Shown: positions 16,344 through 26,380 of the stretch, one piece after another
How the letters are laid out: each line of letters starts with the position of its first letter
Numbering within the stretch: position 1 is the first letter of the stretch
Assembly: GCF_001905345.1 (NCBI RefSeq)
Contig: NZ_LFBV01000004.1
Location: 310,001 to 374,000 of the forward strand
DNA from: Streptomyces uncialis
GTDB taxonomy: Bacteria; Actinomycetota; Actinomycetes; Streptomycetales; Streptomycetaceae
Direction: 5' to 3'
Length of the DNA stretch: 64,000 nucleotides
The notes under the pieces: generated by a model
What the model was told of the DNA's origin: nothing
Databases searched by the model: none
The model's input: only the letters and a program-made list of their open reading frames with translations
Position numbers and translations under genes: made by a program

Positions 16344-18701
16344 ATGACCCAGCCGTTTGAACTCCCATCGTTCTACATGCCGTACGAGGCGAGCCTGAAT
16401 CCCCATCTCGAACAGGCGCGTGTCCACTCCAGGGAGTGGGCCCGCGACATGGGGATGCTGGAAGGCTCCGGCATCTGGGAGCTGAGCGACCTCGACGCCC
16501 ATGACTACGCCTTGCTCTGTTCCTACACCCACCCCGACTGCGACGGCCCCGCGCTGTCGCTGATCACCGACTGGTACGTATGGGTGTTCTTCTTCGACGA
16601 CCACTTCCTGGAGACCTTCAAGCGCAGCCAGGACCGGGTCGGCGGCAAGGCGTACCTGGACCGTCTGCCCATGTTCATGCCGCTGGACCTGTCCACCCCC
16701 GTGCCCGAACCGACGAACCCCGTCGAGGCGGGCCTCGCGGATCTGTGGGCCCGTACGGTCCCGGCGATGTCACGTGAGTGGCGCGAACGGTTCGCGGTCA
16801 GTACGGAACATCTGCTCAACGAGTCGATCTGGGAACTCTCCAACATCAACGAGGGACGGGTCGCCAACCCCGTCGAGTACATCGAGATGCGCCGCAAGGT
16901 GGGCGGGGCGCCCTGGTCGGCGGGGCTCATCGAGTACGCGACCGCGGAGGTGCCCGCCGAAGTGGCCAGGTCGCGGCCATTGCGTGTCCTCATGGAGACG
17001 TTCTCCGACGGCGTCCATCTGCGCAACGACCTGTTCTCGTACCAGCGGGAGGTGGAGGACGAGGGCGAGCTCAGCAACGGTGTCCTCGTCCTGGAGACCT
17101 TCTTCGGCTGCACCACACAGCAGGCCGCCGACATGGTCAACGACATCCTCACCTCACGGCTGCACCAGTTCGAGCACACGGCCCTCACCGAGACACCCGC
17201 GATGTGCGTCCAGGAAGGGCTCGACCCGGCCCGGTGCGCCGCGGTCGCCGCCTATGTGAAGGGCCTCCAGGACTGGCAGTCCGGCGGCCATGAGTGGCAT
17301 CTGCGCTCCAGCCGGTACATGAACCAGGGCGCGCTCGACGAGAAGGACTCCCCGCTCGGCGGCCCCACCGGCCTCGGCACCTCGGCGGCCCGTGTCGCGG
17401 ACCTGCTGACGGCCGCGGGCACGGAACGCTTCCGCGCGCACACCCACGTACCCCATCAGCGGGTGGGGCCGTCCATCCTGCCGGACTTCCAACTCCCGTA
17501 CCCCACCACCCTCAACCAGCATCTGCCCGCCGCCCGCGAGAACCTCGTGGACTGGTGCCACGCGATGGGCATCGTCCATGAGGGGGTGTGGGACGAGGCG
17601 GCGTTGCGCCGCTACGACCTGCCCCTGTGCTCCGCCGGACTCGACCCGTCCGGGACCCAGGCCGAGATCGACCTCAGCGCCGCCTGGCTGGCCTGGGGGA
17701 CCTACGGCGACGACTGGTACCCGGTGGTCTACGGCCGCGCCCGCGACCTGGTAGGGGCCCAGGCGCTCACCGACCGGCTGAAGGCGCTGATGCCGGTCGA
17801 CGGGCCCCTGCTCCCCGAGCCGGGTACGGAGCGGGACGTCCCGGCGGACCCCGGCGCCGCCGCACGGGAGACGCTCCGGGCCGCTTCCGGGGGCGGCGCC
17901 CCCGAGGCGCTCGCGGCCAGCGCCGGAGCCGCAGCGGGCGTGGCTGCGCAGAACGGACTGGAACGCGCCCTGGTGGACCTCTGGGCGCGGACCGCGGGTC
18001 CCATGGACCATGACTCGCGGGTGATGTTCCGCGACTCCGTCGAGGTCATGCTCGACTCCTGGATGTGGGAACTCATGAACCAGGCGCAGCACCGCATCCC
18101 CGACCCCGTGGACTACATCGAGATGCGGCGCGCGACGTTCGGCTCCGATCTGACGCTGAGCCTGTCGCGGATCGCCCATGGGAAAAAGGTTCCGCCGGAG
18201 ATCTACGAGAGCGGCCCCATGCGTTCCCTGGAGAACGCGGCCATCGACTACGGCATGCTCATCAACGATGTCTTCTCGTACCAGAAGGAGATCGAGTACG
18301 AGGGTGAGGTGCACAACCTGATCCTGGTCGTCCAGAACTTCTTCGGCTGCGACTATCCGACCGCGCTCACGATCGTCCATGACCTGATGAACGGGCGGCT
18401 GCGCCAGTTCCAGCATGTCGCGGAGCACGAACTGCCGATCCTGTACGACGACTTCGACCTCGACGACGAGGTCCGGGAGATCCTCGCCGGGCATGTCAAG
18501 GAGCTGGAGAACTGGCTCGCGGGCATTCTGACCTGGCACTACGGCTGCCAGCGCTACTCGTCGCAGTACCTCTCGCACGGGGTGGGGACGCTGCGTCCGC
18601 CGGGCGCGGGCGCGTCCTCCGGTGAGCCGCGCGGAATCGTTCCCGCGAACCCGGGGCTGCCGTTCGCGTGGAAGGCGGCTACCCAGGCCATGGCCTTGTG
18701 A
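16344..18701 (+). CDS. geoA: Bifunctional germacradienol/geosmin synthase
   Basis: A 785-residue protein made of two terpene-synthase domains. The N-terminal domain (about 1-320) has the metal motif DDHFLE at 85-90 and an NSE-type motif NDLFSYQRE; it should turn farnesyl diphosphate into germacradienol. The C-terminal domain (about 370-710) has the altered first motif in TYGDDWYP and NDVFSYQKE; it should cleave germacradienol to geosmin. The length and order are the same as S. coelicolor CYC2 (SCO6073). The spacer between domains is Ala/Gly-rich. It stands alone behind the msrB terminator and ends before its own terminator at 18743. Confidence 0.97.
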   Translation: MTQPFELPSFYMPYEASLNPHLEQARVHSREWARDMGMLEGSGIWELSDLDAHDYALLCSYTHPDCDGPALSLITDWYVWVFFFDDHFLETFKRSQDRVGGKAYLDRLPMFMPLDLSTPVPEPTNPVEAGLADLWARTVPAMSREWRERFAVSTEHLLNESIWELSNINEGRVANPVEYIEMRRKVGGAPWSAGLIEYATAEVPAEVARSRPLRVLMETFSDGVHLRNDLFSYQREVEDEGELSNGVLVLETFFGCTTQQAADMVNDILTSRLHQFEHTALTETPAMCVQEGLDPARCAAVAAYVKGLQDWQSGGHEWHLRSSRYMNQGALDEKDSPLGGPTGLGTSAARVADLLTAAGTERFRAHTHVPHQRVGPSILPDFQLPYPTTLNQHLPAARENLVDWCHAMGIVHEGVWDEAALRRYDLPLCSAGLDPSGTQAEIDLSAAWLAWGTYGDDWYPVVYGRARDLVGAQALTDRLKALMPVDGPLLPEPGTERDVPADPGAAARETLRAASGGGAPEALAASAGAAAGVAAQNGLERALVDLWARTAGPMDHDSRVMFRDSVEVMLDSWMWELMNQAQHRIPDPVDYIEMRRATFGSDLTLSLSRIAHGKKVPPEIYESGPMRSLENAAIDYGMLINDVFSYQKEIEYEGEVHNLILVVQNFFGCDYPTALTIVHDLMNGRLRQFQHVAEHELPILYDDFDLDDEVREILAGHVKELENWLAGILTWHYGCQRYSSQYLSHGVGTLRPPGAGASSGEPRGIVPANPGLPFAWKAATQAMAL

Positions 18702-18742
18702 CGGCCCGTCGGCCCGGCTGACCGCCGCGGCTGTCCGTGGCC

Positions 18743-18778
18743 CCGTGGTGTGCCGCGCACCCGTGCGGCACACCACGG
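18743..18778. terminator. 14-bp stem terminator between geosmin synthase and phosphodiesterase
   Basis: CCGTGGTGTGCCGC and GCGGCACACCACGG pair perfectly around an 8-base loop. The two flanking genes converge (18701 and 18942), so it can serve both strands. There is no clear T-run on either side. Confidence 0.75.
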
Positions 18779-18941
18779 AGGTGGCTTCACGGGACGCGTG
18801 CGGGTGATCCCGGCGGGCGCGCTCCTGTGGGTGCGAAGGGCCGGGGCGGGCGCCGTCCGGCGGTTCGTCCGACGGGTCGTGCGCGCCGCGCCGTCCACGT
18901 CGGGCGCGCGCCCCGCCGGGGGTGAGGCGGCCCGCCGACGG

Positions 18942-19694
18942 TCAGGCGGCCCTGAAGTGGGTCGTCAGCCGTCTCTCGTCGTCGAGCACATGGAAGGCGA
19001 AGCCGACGGGCGCGTCCAGATCGGCCGGGTCCTCGCCCTCCCAGGGCAACCGCAGCGTCCAGGTGACACCGGGGCCGACGATCAGCGGGCGGCCCGCGAA
19101 CACCGAGGCGGCGGGGGAGTGCGCGTGGCCCGTGACGACCCCGGCGACCTCCGGCCGGTCCCGTATCAGCGCGGCCAACCGGGCCGGCCGGCGCAGGCCG
19201 AAGCCGTCCGGCAGCGGATGGTGCACCGCCACGGGCGGGTGGTGCAGCGCCAGCAGCACGGGTGTCTCACCGTCCAACTCGTCCAGGGTGTCCTCAAGCC
19301 AGGCGTAGGTGCCGCGACCCAGCTCCCCCTCGTCGGAGCCGGGAATGCTGGAGTCCAGCATCACGACCACGGCTTCGCCGACCCAGTAGGACCGGTTCAC
19401 CGGATCGCTCGCGGGCGGCTCGCCCAGCAGCGCCTTGCGATAGGGCTCACGTCTGTCGTGGTTGCCCGGACACATCAGGACCGGGAAGGGCGGGTCCGGG
19501 TCATGGAGTCCCAGGATCCGTGCGGCTTCCTCGTACTCGGCCTCCGTACCGTGGTCGGTGATGTCCCCGGTGACCAGCAGCGCGTCCAGGGGCCCGGGCA
19601 GGGCGAGCAGTCGGCGCATGACCCGCTCCGCGCGCTCCGTCGCCCGCGCGGTCCCGTCCAGGTGCAGATCGCTGATCTGAGCCAGCACCACCAT
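18942..19694 (-). CDS. Metallophosphoesterase (CpdA-like phosphodiesterase)
   Basis: A 250-residue cytoplasmic protein carrying the full calcineurin-type metal site: D9-x-H11, GD at 43-44, GNHD at 77-80, a HHPP motif near 153 and GHAH near 188. Length and motif order match class III phosphodiesterases such as CpdA that hydrolyse cyclic nucleotides. The substrate is not proven. It is divergent from the M24 peptidase gene. Confidence 0.85.
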   Translation of the reverse strand: MVVLAQISDLHLDGTARATERAERVMRRLLALPGPLDALLVTGDITDHGTEAEYEEAARILGLHDPDPPFPVLMCPGNHDRREPYRKALLGEPPASDPVNRSYWVGEAVVVMLDSSIPGSDEGELGRGTYAWLEDTLDELDGETPVLLALHHPPVAVHHPLPDGFGLRRPARLAALIRDRPEVAGVVTGHAHSPAASVFAGRPLIVGPGVTWTLRLPWEGEDPADLDAPVGFAFHVLDDERRLTTHFRAA

Positions 19695-20026
19695 CGTCGT
19701 GGGCCCTCCCCCTCATGGGCTGCCCGTCCCCGATGCCGGGAGCAGCTCCGATCTAATGGTTGAAGCGCATACAAGCATTACCTGGAGCAGGGTTGCAAGC
19801 CATGGGAGCGGGACGGAGCGGAGGACGCGCGCGGGGTGGGGCGCGGTTCCGAACCCGCCTGTCCGAACCCACTGTTCCCCTGTCGCCGCGCGGCGAATCC
19901 CGCTCGCGTGGGCCCCGCCGTACGGGCAGGATGCTGCCCAGGGGCCGCCGAGGCTCCACAGCGGTGACCCGGGCCCGCCGCCGCGGCGGCGTTCCGGGCC
20001 GCGCGCCCGACGGGACGGAGACCTTG
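19695..20026. other. 332-bp divergent intergenic region
   Basis: No gene is supported. An AT-richer patch at about 19752-19800 is the likely site of the promoters for the phosphodiesterase and peptidase genes. An in-frame TTG at 19760 would extend the peptidase by 89 Arg/Gly-rich residues and is not credible. Confidence 0.45.
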
Positions 20027-21151
20027 ATGACCACCACCCCCGATCCGTTCACGGTGGACGACTACCGGGCCCGGATGGACCGGGCCGCGCGGGCCGCGGC
20101 CGACGCGGGTCTCGCCGGGATCGTCGTGGCCCCGGGACCGGACCTGGTGTGGCTCACCGGATACCGGCCCACGGCCGTCACCGAACGCCTCACCGCGCTC
20201 GTCCTCGCGCCCGGCCGCGACCCCGTCCTCGTCGTCCCGACCCTGGAGGCCCCCGACGCGGCCAGGTCCGTCGGAGCCCCCGCGCTCACCCTGCGCGACT
20301 GGACCGACGGCAAGGACCCCTACGACGTGACAGCGCCCCTGCTCGACCCCCGGGGCCGCTTCGGTATCAGCGACAACGCCTGGTCCATGCATCTGCTCGG
20401 TCTCCAAAGCACCCTGCCCGACACCTCCTACGTCTCGCTCACGCGCTCCCTGCCGATGCTGCGCGCGGTCAAGGACACGGCCGAACTGGAACGTCTCACA
20501 GCGGCCGGAGCCGCCGCTGACGCAACGTACGAGGCGATCAGAGAAGTTCCCTTCGCCGGGCGGAAGGAGACGGACGTCGCCGGTGATCTGGCGGATCTGC
20601 TGCGGCACTTCGGACACGAACAGGTGGACTTCACCGTCGTCGGCTCCGGACCCAACGGCGCCGATCCGCACCATGAGGCGGACGACCGGGTCATCCGGCA
20701 GGGGGACATGGTCGTCCTCGACTTCGGCGGTCTGAAACACGGCTACGGGTCCGACACCTCCCGCACCGTCCACGTCGGCGACCCGGGCGCCGTCGAACAG
20801 ACCGTCCACGACATCGTCCGCGCCGCTCAGGAGGCGGGATTCCAGGCCGTGCGCCCCGGAGTGGCGTGCCAGGAGATCGACCGCGCGGCACGCGCGTACA
20901 TCACCGACGCGGGATACGGCGACTTCTTCATCCACCGCACGGGCCACGGCATCGGGGTCACCACGCATGAACCGCCCTACATGATCGAGGGCGAGGAGCA
21001 GCCCCTGGTTCCCGGGATGTGCTTCTCCGTGGAGCCGGGCATCTACCTCCCGGGGCGATTCGGCGTCAGGATCGAGGACATCGTGACCGTCACCGAGGAC
21101 GGCGGTCGACGACTCAACGACACCGCGCGCGAGATGGCCATCGTGCACTGA
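20027..21151 (+). CDS. M24 family Xaa-Pro peptidase
   Basis: A 374-residue protein. Residues about 10-145 form the creatinase-type N-terminal domain. The pita-bread catalytic domain at about 152-372 carries all five metal ligands: D232, D243, H307 (HRTGHGIG), E336 (VEPGIY) and E350 (RIED). It cleaves after an N-terminal residue preceding proline. The ATG at 20027 follows ACGGAG. The phosphotransferase gene begins 31 bp later, so they may share a transcript. Confidence 0.9.
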   Translation: MTTTPDPFTVDDYRARMDRAARAAADAGLAGIVVAPGPDLVWLTGYRPTAVTERLTALVLAPGRDPVLVVPTLEAPDAARSVGAPALTLRDWTDGKDPYDVTAPLLDPRGRFGISDNAWSMHLLGLQSTLPDTSYVSLTRSLPMLRAVKDTAELERLTAAGAAADATYEAIREVPFAGRKETDVAGDLADLLRHFGHEQVDFTVVGSGPNGADPHHEADDRVIRQGDMVVLDFGGLKHGYGSDTSRTVHVGDPGAVEQTVHDIVRAAQEAGFQAVRPGVACQEIDRAARAYITDAGYGDFFIHRTGHGIGVTTHEPPYMIEGEEQPLVPGMCFSVEPGIYLPGRFGVRIEDIVTVTEDGGRRLNDTAREMAIVH

Positions 21152-21182
21152 CCGCGTGACGGACCGGCCCTGGGAACGAGAG

Positions 21183-22310
21183 ATGAAGCAGCCTCCCATC
21201 GACAAACGGACCCGCGCCACCGCGGACCCGCGCACCGGTGAAGAGCCGCCGGGTGACCACACCTCACCCCTCACCGGAACACGACCAGGTCACCCCCGAC
21301 GTCCGACCGACGACACGGTGCGGCGCATCGCCCGCGCCGCCCTGCGCACCGGCGCGGACACCGCCACCCCCGGTGCCGCCCACCGGCAGGAATCCCCGAC
21401 CGCTACATCCGCCCCGTCCGCGACCACCCCGTCCGCGACCGCCACCCCGGCCCGCATCCCGCGCGCGGACGACGGCCCGCGGGTCCGTCCCGTGGCCGAG
21501 GGCGGGGAGCACTGGAGCTGGTGGGTCGGCGCCCGTCATGTGCTGCGCATGGCCCCCGACCGGGAGGTCTCCGCGCGGCTGCGCCGGGAGATCCGGCTGC
21601 GGGACCTGGTCCGCCGGCATGTCGCCGTACCCGTGCCCGTCAGCGCCGCCACCGGGATCTGGGCCGAGGCCCATGTGTACACACTCGATCAGCGGCTGTT
21701 CGGTGAATCCGGTGAGGACGTGAGCGTCTCGGCGGTGGGGGAGCCGGATCTCGCGGCGCTGCTCACCGGGCTGCGCGAGGTGCCCGTCGCGGACGCCGCC
21801 GCGCTCGGGGTGCCGCGTACCCCGCCGCGCTCCCTGGACGACCTGCGCACGGCCGCGCGCCACGCCGCCCGGCAACTCGTCCCGGACCGTGAGTTCGACG
21901 CGGGGAAGCTCGCCCGGCTCACGCCCCGCGCGGTCGTGGAGCTCGCCCCACGTGCCGCCGCCGTGGTGGTGCACGGTGACCTCAAGGGCGAGCATCTGCG
22001 GATCAGCGCGGACGGCCGGGTACGCGGGGTCCTGGACTGGGCGGACGCCCTCATCGGCGACCCGGCCGAGGACATCCGCGGCCTCGCCCTGTCGGTGGGC
22101 GCCCCGGCCGCGGTCCGTGCGGCGACCCTCGCCGGATACAGCCCCCGTGAGTGCCTGCGCGGACTGTGGCTCGCCCGGTGCGACACCTTGATCCTGCTGG
22201 CCGAACGCCTGCACGGGACGGACGACAGCCCGCTGCCGCTGCTGCGGTCGCAACTCGCGCGCGCCTGGGAGGCGATCCTGCTGGAGCGGCTCAGCGAGGA
22301 CGACGGGTAG
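21183..22310 (+). CDS. APH-type phosphotransferase
   Basis: About 375 residues from the ATG at 21183; a GTG at 21156 is possible. A disordered Thr/Pro-rich region fills about 1-95. The kinase-like domain follows, with HVLRMAPD at the lysine-equivalent position (here Arg instead of Lys), the catalytic loop HGDLKGEHL near 264 and the metal motif DWADALIGDP near 284. The family phosphorylates aminoglycosides, choline and other small molecules; the substrate is unknown and a resistance role should not be assumed. Confidence 0.78.
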   Translation: MKQPPIDKRTRATADPRTGEEPPGDHTSPLTGTRPGHPRRPTDDTVRRIARAALRTGADTATPGAAHRQESPTATSAPSATTPSATATPARIPRADDGPRVRPVAEGGEHWSWWVGARHVLRMAPDREVSARLRREIRLRDLVRRHVAVPVPVSAATGIWAEAHVYTLDQRLFGESGEDVSVSAVGEPDLAALLTGLREVPVADAAALGVPRTPPRSLDDLRTAARHAARQLVPDREFDAGKLARLTPRAVVELAPRAAAVVVHGDLKGEHLRISADGRVRGVLDWADALIGDPAEDIRGLALSVGAPAAVRAATLAGYSPRECLRGLWLARCDTLILLAERLHGTDDSPLPLLRSQLARAWEAILLERLSEDDG

Positions 22311-22554
22311 CGGTCGACGGTCGCCGGCGGCTGACGGGGGGTGACGGTCGGCGCGCGACGAGCGACGGGCGGCGGGCGGATGGCGGCCCGTCGGCCGTCC
22401 GGGGACCCGGCGAACCACCCGCGCCGCCGACCCCGCCCCGGCCCGCCCCTACCCGGCCCGGTGCCGCTCCGCCGAGCGGGCGGGCCGACACCGGGCCGCC
22501 GCCGACCCGTTGGGCCCGTACGGGCCCTCGGCGGCCCCTGGGGCGGCCGAGGCG

Positions 22555-23571
22555 TCAGTCCCGGGCGTCCTTGTCCCGGAACTGCTCCAGGACGTCGTAC
22601 GGGTACGGCAGGGGCCGCTTACCGGCCTCGGTGAGCCGGGACTCCTGCTCGGCGGACAGCTCCCAGCCCACCGCGCCGAGGTTGTCGGTGAGCTGTTCGA
22701 CCGTGCGGGCGCCGATGATCGGCGCCGTGACCCCCGGGCGCTGGAGCAGCCAGCGCAGCGCCACCTGCGCCGGGGTGCGTCCCGTCTCCTCGGCCACCGC
22801 GAGGACCGCGTCGACGACCCGCCAGGTGTCCTCGGTGTCCCTGTCCCGCCAGGTCTCCCGCCCATGGTCCCGCTCGGCACCGGCCTCCCGGGACCCGGTG
22901 GGCGCCGAGGACATCCCCCGGGTGTACTTGCCCGTCAGCCAGCCGCCCTGGAGCGGGCTCCACGGGATGACCCCGACCCCCTCGGCGCGGCTCAGCGGAA
23001 GGAGTTCCCACTCCGTCTCACGTGCCAGCAGGTTGTACAGCGGCTGAAGGCACACATAGCGCTCCCAGCCACCCGCGCGGGACACGTCCAGCGACTTCTG
23101 GAGCTGCGCCGCGGACAGATTGCTTGCGCCGATGTAGCGGACCTTGCCGGCGGTCACGAGTGTGTCCAGGGTGGACAGGGTCTCCTCGATCGGCGTGGAC
23201 GCGTCCCACACATGCGTCTGATAGAGGTCGATGTGGTCCGTGCCGAGCCGCCGCAGGCTCGCGTCGACCGCCGACAGGATGTGCTTGCGTCCGAGCCCGC
23301 CCGCGTTCGGTGCCTCGCCCATGGTGCCGAACACCTTGGTCGCGATGACCAGCTCGTCACGGCGCCGGTCCTTGAGCCACCGTCCCAGGATCTCCTCGGA
23401 CACGCCCTTGCCGTACACGTCGGCCGTGTCGACGAACGTGCCGCCCGCCTCCACGAACGTGTCGAGCATGCGGTGCGAGGCCGGTTCGTCGGCCCCGCCG
23501 CCGAAGGTCATCGCGCCGAGGCACAGCTCGCTGACGCGCAGTCCCGTACCGCCCAGAAATCGCTGTCGCAT
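22555..23571 (-). CDS. Aldo/keto reductase
   Basis: A 338-residue NADPH-dependent TIM barrel. The tetrad is visible: Asp and Tyr in DTADVYGKG (about 48-56), Lys in ATKVF and His in QTHVW. GASNLS and the C-terminal IIGARTVEQL are cofactor-binding segments. The ATG at 23571 follows GGAGGAG. It reduces aldehydes or ketones; the substrate is unknown. It is immediately downstream of treZ on the same strand, 133 bp apart, with no evident functional link. Confidence 0.9.
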   Translation of the reverse strand: MRQRFLGGTGLRVSELCLGAMTFGGGADEPASHRMLDTFVEAGGTFVDTADVYGKGVSEEILGRWLKDRRRDELVIATKVFGTMGEAPNAGGLGRKHILSAVDASLRRLGTDHIDLYQTHVWDASTPIEETLSTLDTLVTAGKVRYIGASNLSAAQLQKSLDVSRAGGWERYVCLQPLYNLLARETEWELLPLSRAEGVGVIPWSPLQGGWLTGKYTRGMSSAPTGSREAGAERDHGRETWRDRDTEDTWRVVDAVLAVAEETGRTPAQVALRWLLQRPGVTAPIIGARTVEQLTDNLGAVGWELSAEQESRLTEAGKRPLPYPYDVLEQFRDKDARD

Positions 23572-23704
23572 GGTGTGTCTCCTCCAGATCGGTTCGTGGC
23601 GAAGGCTAGGAGCTGGAGTGCGCTCCAACGCAAGTGGACGGTCGAGGGGACGGCGAGGGAGACGGGCGGGATCGGGCGGGGAGGCGGTACGGGCTCCAGG
23701 GCCG

Positions 23705-25450
23705 TCAGGGCTGGACGAGCACCGCGCAGGACTCGGCGGGCACGGTGAGCAGTCCGTCGGTACCGGGCCCGGACACGGGCTCCCAGGCCGCCACCGCGCG
23801 CGCGGGGCGGGGCCCCAGCCCGATGACGGCCGGTCGCTCGGAGACGTTGACGACGATCCGCAGATCACCGCGCCGCACCATCAGCCACCGGGCCGTCCGG
23901 TCGTACGTGACCCGTACCGCCGTCAGGTCCGTGCTCGCGAGATCGGGGTGGGTCCGGCGCAGCGCGATCAGCTCGCGGTACCAGGCCAGCACGCGCGCGT
24001 GGGGCTCGCGCCCCGGCTCCGACCAGTCCAGACAGGACCGCTCACGCGTCGCCGGGTCCTGGGGGTCGGGCACGTCCCGCGCGGCCCAGCCGTGGTCGGT
24101 GAACTCCCGCCTCCTGCCCTGCCGTACCGCCTCGGCCAGCTCCGGGTCCGTGTGGTCGGTGAAGAACTGCCAGGGGGTGCCCGCCGCCCATTCCTCGCCC
24201 ATGAACAGCATCGGGGTGAACGGCGCGGTCAGCACCAGCGCGGCCACGCAGGCCAGGAGCCCGGGGGACAGGGACGCCGACAGCCGGTCGCCCTGGGCAC
24301 GGTTGCCGATCTGGTCATGGGTCTGCGCGTAGCCCAGCAGCCGATGGCCGGACACCCGCCCCCGGTCCAGGGGACGGCCGTGCCGGCGGCCCCGGAACGA
24401 CGAGTACGTGCCGTCATGGAAGAAGCCGCCCGTGAGGGTCTTCGCGAGAGCGGCGAACGGGTCCTCGGCGAAGTCGGCGTAGTAACCGCCTGACTCACCC
24501 GTGAAGGCGGTGTGCAGCGCGTGATGGAAGTCGTCGTTCCACTGCGCGTGCAGCCCGAGGCCGTTCTCCTTGCGGGGGGTGATGAGCCGGGGGTCACCGA
24601 GGTCCGACTCGGCGATCAGGAACAGGGGCCTGCCCAGCTCGCCGGAGAGCGTGTCGACGGCCTCCGACAGCTCCTCCAGGAACGTGTGGGCGCGGGTGTC
24701 CCGCAGCGCGTGCACGGCGTCCAGCCGCAGCCCGTCCAGACCGAACTCGCGCAGCCAGGCCAGCGCGCTGTCCCGCAGATACGCGCGTACCTCGTCCGAG
24801 CCGGGGGCGTCCAGATTGACCGCGGCGCCCCAGGGGGTGTGATGGGTGTCCGTGAAGTACGGTCCGAACGCGGGCAGATGATTGCCCGACGGCCCCAGAT
24901 GGTTGTGCACCACGTCGAGCACCACACCGAGCCCCAGCGCGTGCGCCCGGTCCACGAAGCGCCTCAGCCCCGCCGGGCCGCCGTACGGTTCGTGCACCGC
25001 CCACGGCGACACACCCTCGTAGCCCCACCCATGCCGCCCCGGGAAGGGGCACACCGGCAGCAGCTCCACATGGGTGACGCCGAGTTCCGCGAGATGGCCG
25101 AGCCGGTCGGCCGCCGCGTCGAAGGTGCCCTCAGGGGTGTACGTGCCCACATGCAGCTCGTACAGGACGGCGCCGGGCAGCCCCCGCCCCGGCCATGGGG
25201 TACCCCGGACCTGTCCGTCCGGGACGACGACCGCGCTGAGCCCGTCCGGGCCGTCCGGCTGCCGCCGGGAACGCGGATCGGGCAGCACGGGGCCGCCGTC
25301 CAGCCGGAAGCCGTACCGGGTGCCGTCCACGGCCTCGGCGTCCCCCGTCCACCACCCCGCGCGGTCCGGGGCGCGTGACAACGCGCGCGTGCCGCCCTCC
25401 ACCTCAAGGGCCACCTCTCCGGCTTCCGGTGCCCACACCTCGAACTGCAC
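23705..25450 (-). CDS. treZ: Malto-oligosyltrehalose trehalohydrolase
   Basis: A 581-residue GH13 enzyme. An N-terminal beta-sandwich (about 1-90) precedes the barrel with DVVHNHLGP near 179-187, the nucleophile D244 in GLRLDAVHA and the acid E281 in LIAESD. The C-terminal beta domain is about 500-581. It releases trehalose from maltooligosyl-trehalose made by TreY, which is encoded upstream on the same strand. The DUF1707-FHA gene lies between them on the opposite strand, so treZ probably has its own promoter in the 259-bp divergent gap 25451-25709. Confidence 0.94.
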   Translation of the reverse strand: MQFEVWAPEAGEVALEVEGGTRALSRAPDRAGWWTGDAEAVDGTRYGFRLDGGPVLPDPRSRRQPDGPDGLSAVVVPDGQVRGTPWPGRGLPGAVLYELHVGTYTPEGTFDAAADRLGHLAELGVTHVELLPVCPFPGRHGWGYEGVSPWAVHEPYGGPAGLRRFVDRAHALGLGVVLDVVHNHLGPSGNHLPAFGPYFTDTHHTPWGAAVNLDAPGSDEVRAYLRDSALAWLREFGLDGLRLDAVHALRDTRAHTFLEELSEAVDTLSGELGRPLFLIAESDLGDPRLITPRKENGLGLHAQWNDDFHHALHTAFTGESGGYYADFAEDPFAALAKTLTGGFFHDGTYSSFRGRRHGRPLDRGRVSGHRLLGYAQTHDQIGNRAQGDRLSASLSPGLLACVAALVLTAPFTPMLFMGEEWAAGTPWQFFTDHTDPELAEAVRQGRRREFTDHGWAARDVPDPQDPATRERSCLDWSEPGREPHARVLAWYRELIALRRTHPDLASTDLTAVRVTYDRTARWLMVRRGDLRIVVNVSERPAVIGLGPRPARAVAAWEPVSGPGTDGLLTVPAESCAVLVQP

Positions 25451-25672
25451 GGACGGTTCCCCTCGTCGTCGGACGGCGGACTACGAAACCATCGTGCGGC
25501 ACCAGGGCCGCGACCGGTCGATCCGCCACGGCCGGCGTGCTCCCCACCGCGTGGGAGCCGGGCGGACGACGGCCCGCGCGCGGGTGCCCCCGCCGGTACG
25601 TCCGCCCGGACGCCACCGGGGACCGGCGGCGGTGCCGTGTGTCCGTGCCTGGTCACAGGACCGTCGTCGTGG

Positions 25673-25702
25673 TGGACACCTCGGGTCGCGTTGTCCGACA
25701 AT
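25673..25702 (+). promoter_or_regulatory. Predicted promoter of the DUF1707-FHA gene (leaderless)
   Basis: TGGACA at 25673-25678 and GACAAT at 25697-25702 are separated by 18 bases, close to the vegetative sigma consensus. The hexamer ends exactly 7 bases before the GTG start at 25710, and no ribosome-binding site is present, which predicts a leaderless transcript. Confidence 0.6.
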
Positions 25703-25709
25703 CGGATCT

Positions 25710-26261
25710 GTGACGTCGTCCTCCGAGTTCTCCACGTATCCCGCGCGGATCTCCGACGCGGACCGCGACAGAGCGCTCACCGCCCTGCGGGACGGTGTCG
25801 CGGAGGGCAGGCTGTCGCAGGACACCTACATCCGGCGCATGGAACTCGCCCTCGTGGCGCGGCGGCCCGACGAACTCGCGGTACTGACCGCCGATCTGCG
25901 GTCCGAGGGCCGCTGGTCGCGCGTGGTGCTCGGCGGGGTCGCGGCGGCCTCCGGCTTCCCCGGGCGGCTGCGCCGGGCCTGGCAGGGCGAGCGGCTGCCG
26001 AAGCTGCTCCTGCCGGGGCACACCGCCACGTCCCCGCTGCGTATCGGCAGGGACCCCGGCAACGGGCTGCGGCTCAACCACGAGACGGTGTCCCGGGTGC
26101 ACGCCGAACTGTCCCGGCAGAGCGGTCTGTGGGTGCTGCGCGACCTGGGGTCGACCAACGGCACCTCCGTGAACGGACGGCGGGTCGTGGGCGCCGCGGT
26201 GGTACGCGACGGTGACCACATCGGCTTCGGCAACGTGACGTACCGCCTCACCGCTTCCTGA
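25710..26261 (+). CDS. DUF1707 and FHA domain protein
   Basis: A 183-residue protein. Residues about 10-62 form DUF1707 (RISDADRDRALTALRDGV...RRPDELAVL), a short helical actinobacterial domain. An FHA domain at about 95-183 has GRDPGNGLRL, SRVHAEL and STNGTSVNG, the phosphothreonine-binding motifs. It should bind phosphorylated partners of Ser/Thr kinases. It is set between treY and treZ on the other strand. The short leaderless promoter supports the GTG start. Confidence 0.9.
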   Translation: MTSSSEFSTYPARISDADRDRALTALRDGVAEGRLSQDTYIRRMELALVARRPDELAVLTADLRSEGRWSRVVLGGVAAASGFPGRLRRAWQGERLPKLLLPGHTATSPLRIGRDPGNGLRLNHETVSRVHAELSRQSGLWVLRDLGSTNGTSVNGRRVVGAAVVRDGDHIGFGNVTYRLTAS

Positions 26262-26380
26262 CCCCCGGTCGTACCCGGCCGCTACCGGACCGGGGCCCGG
26301 CCCCGACCTCGTACGGACACCCGGCCCCTCCGCCGCCGGGCCCGCCCCGGACGCCCAGGACCCCCGCCGCGGACCGCGTC

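Noticed and set aside
21183..22310. Aminoglycoside resistance gene
   Set aside because: Only the general kinase fold is visible; the substrate cannot be inferred and the ATP-site lysine position holds Arg.
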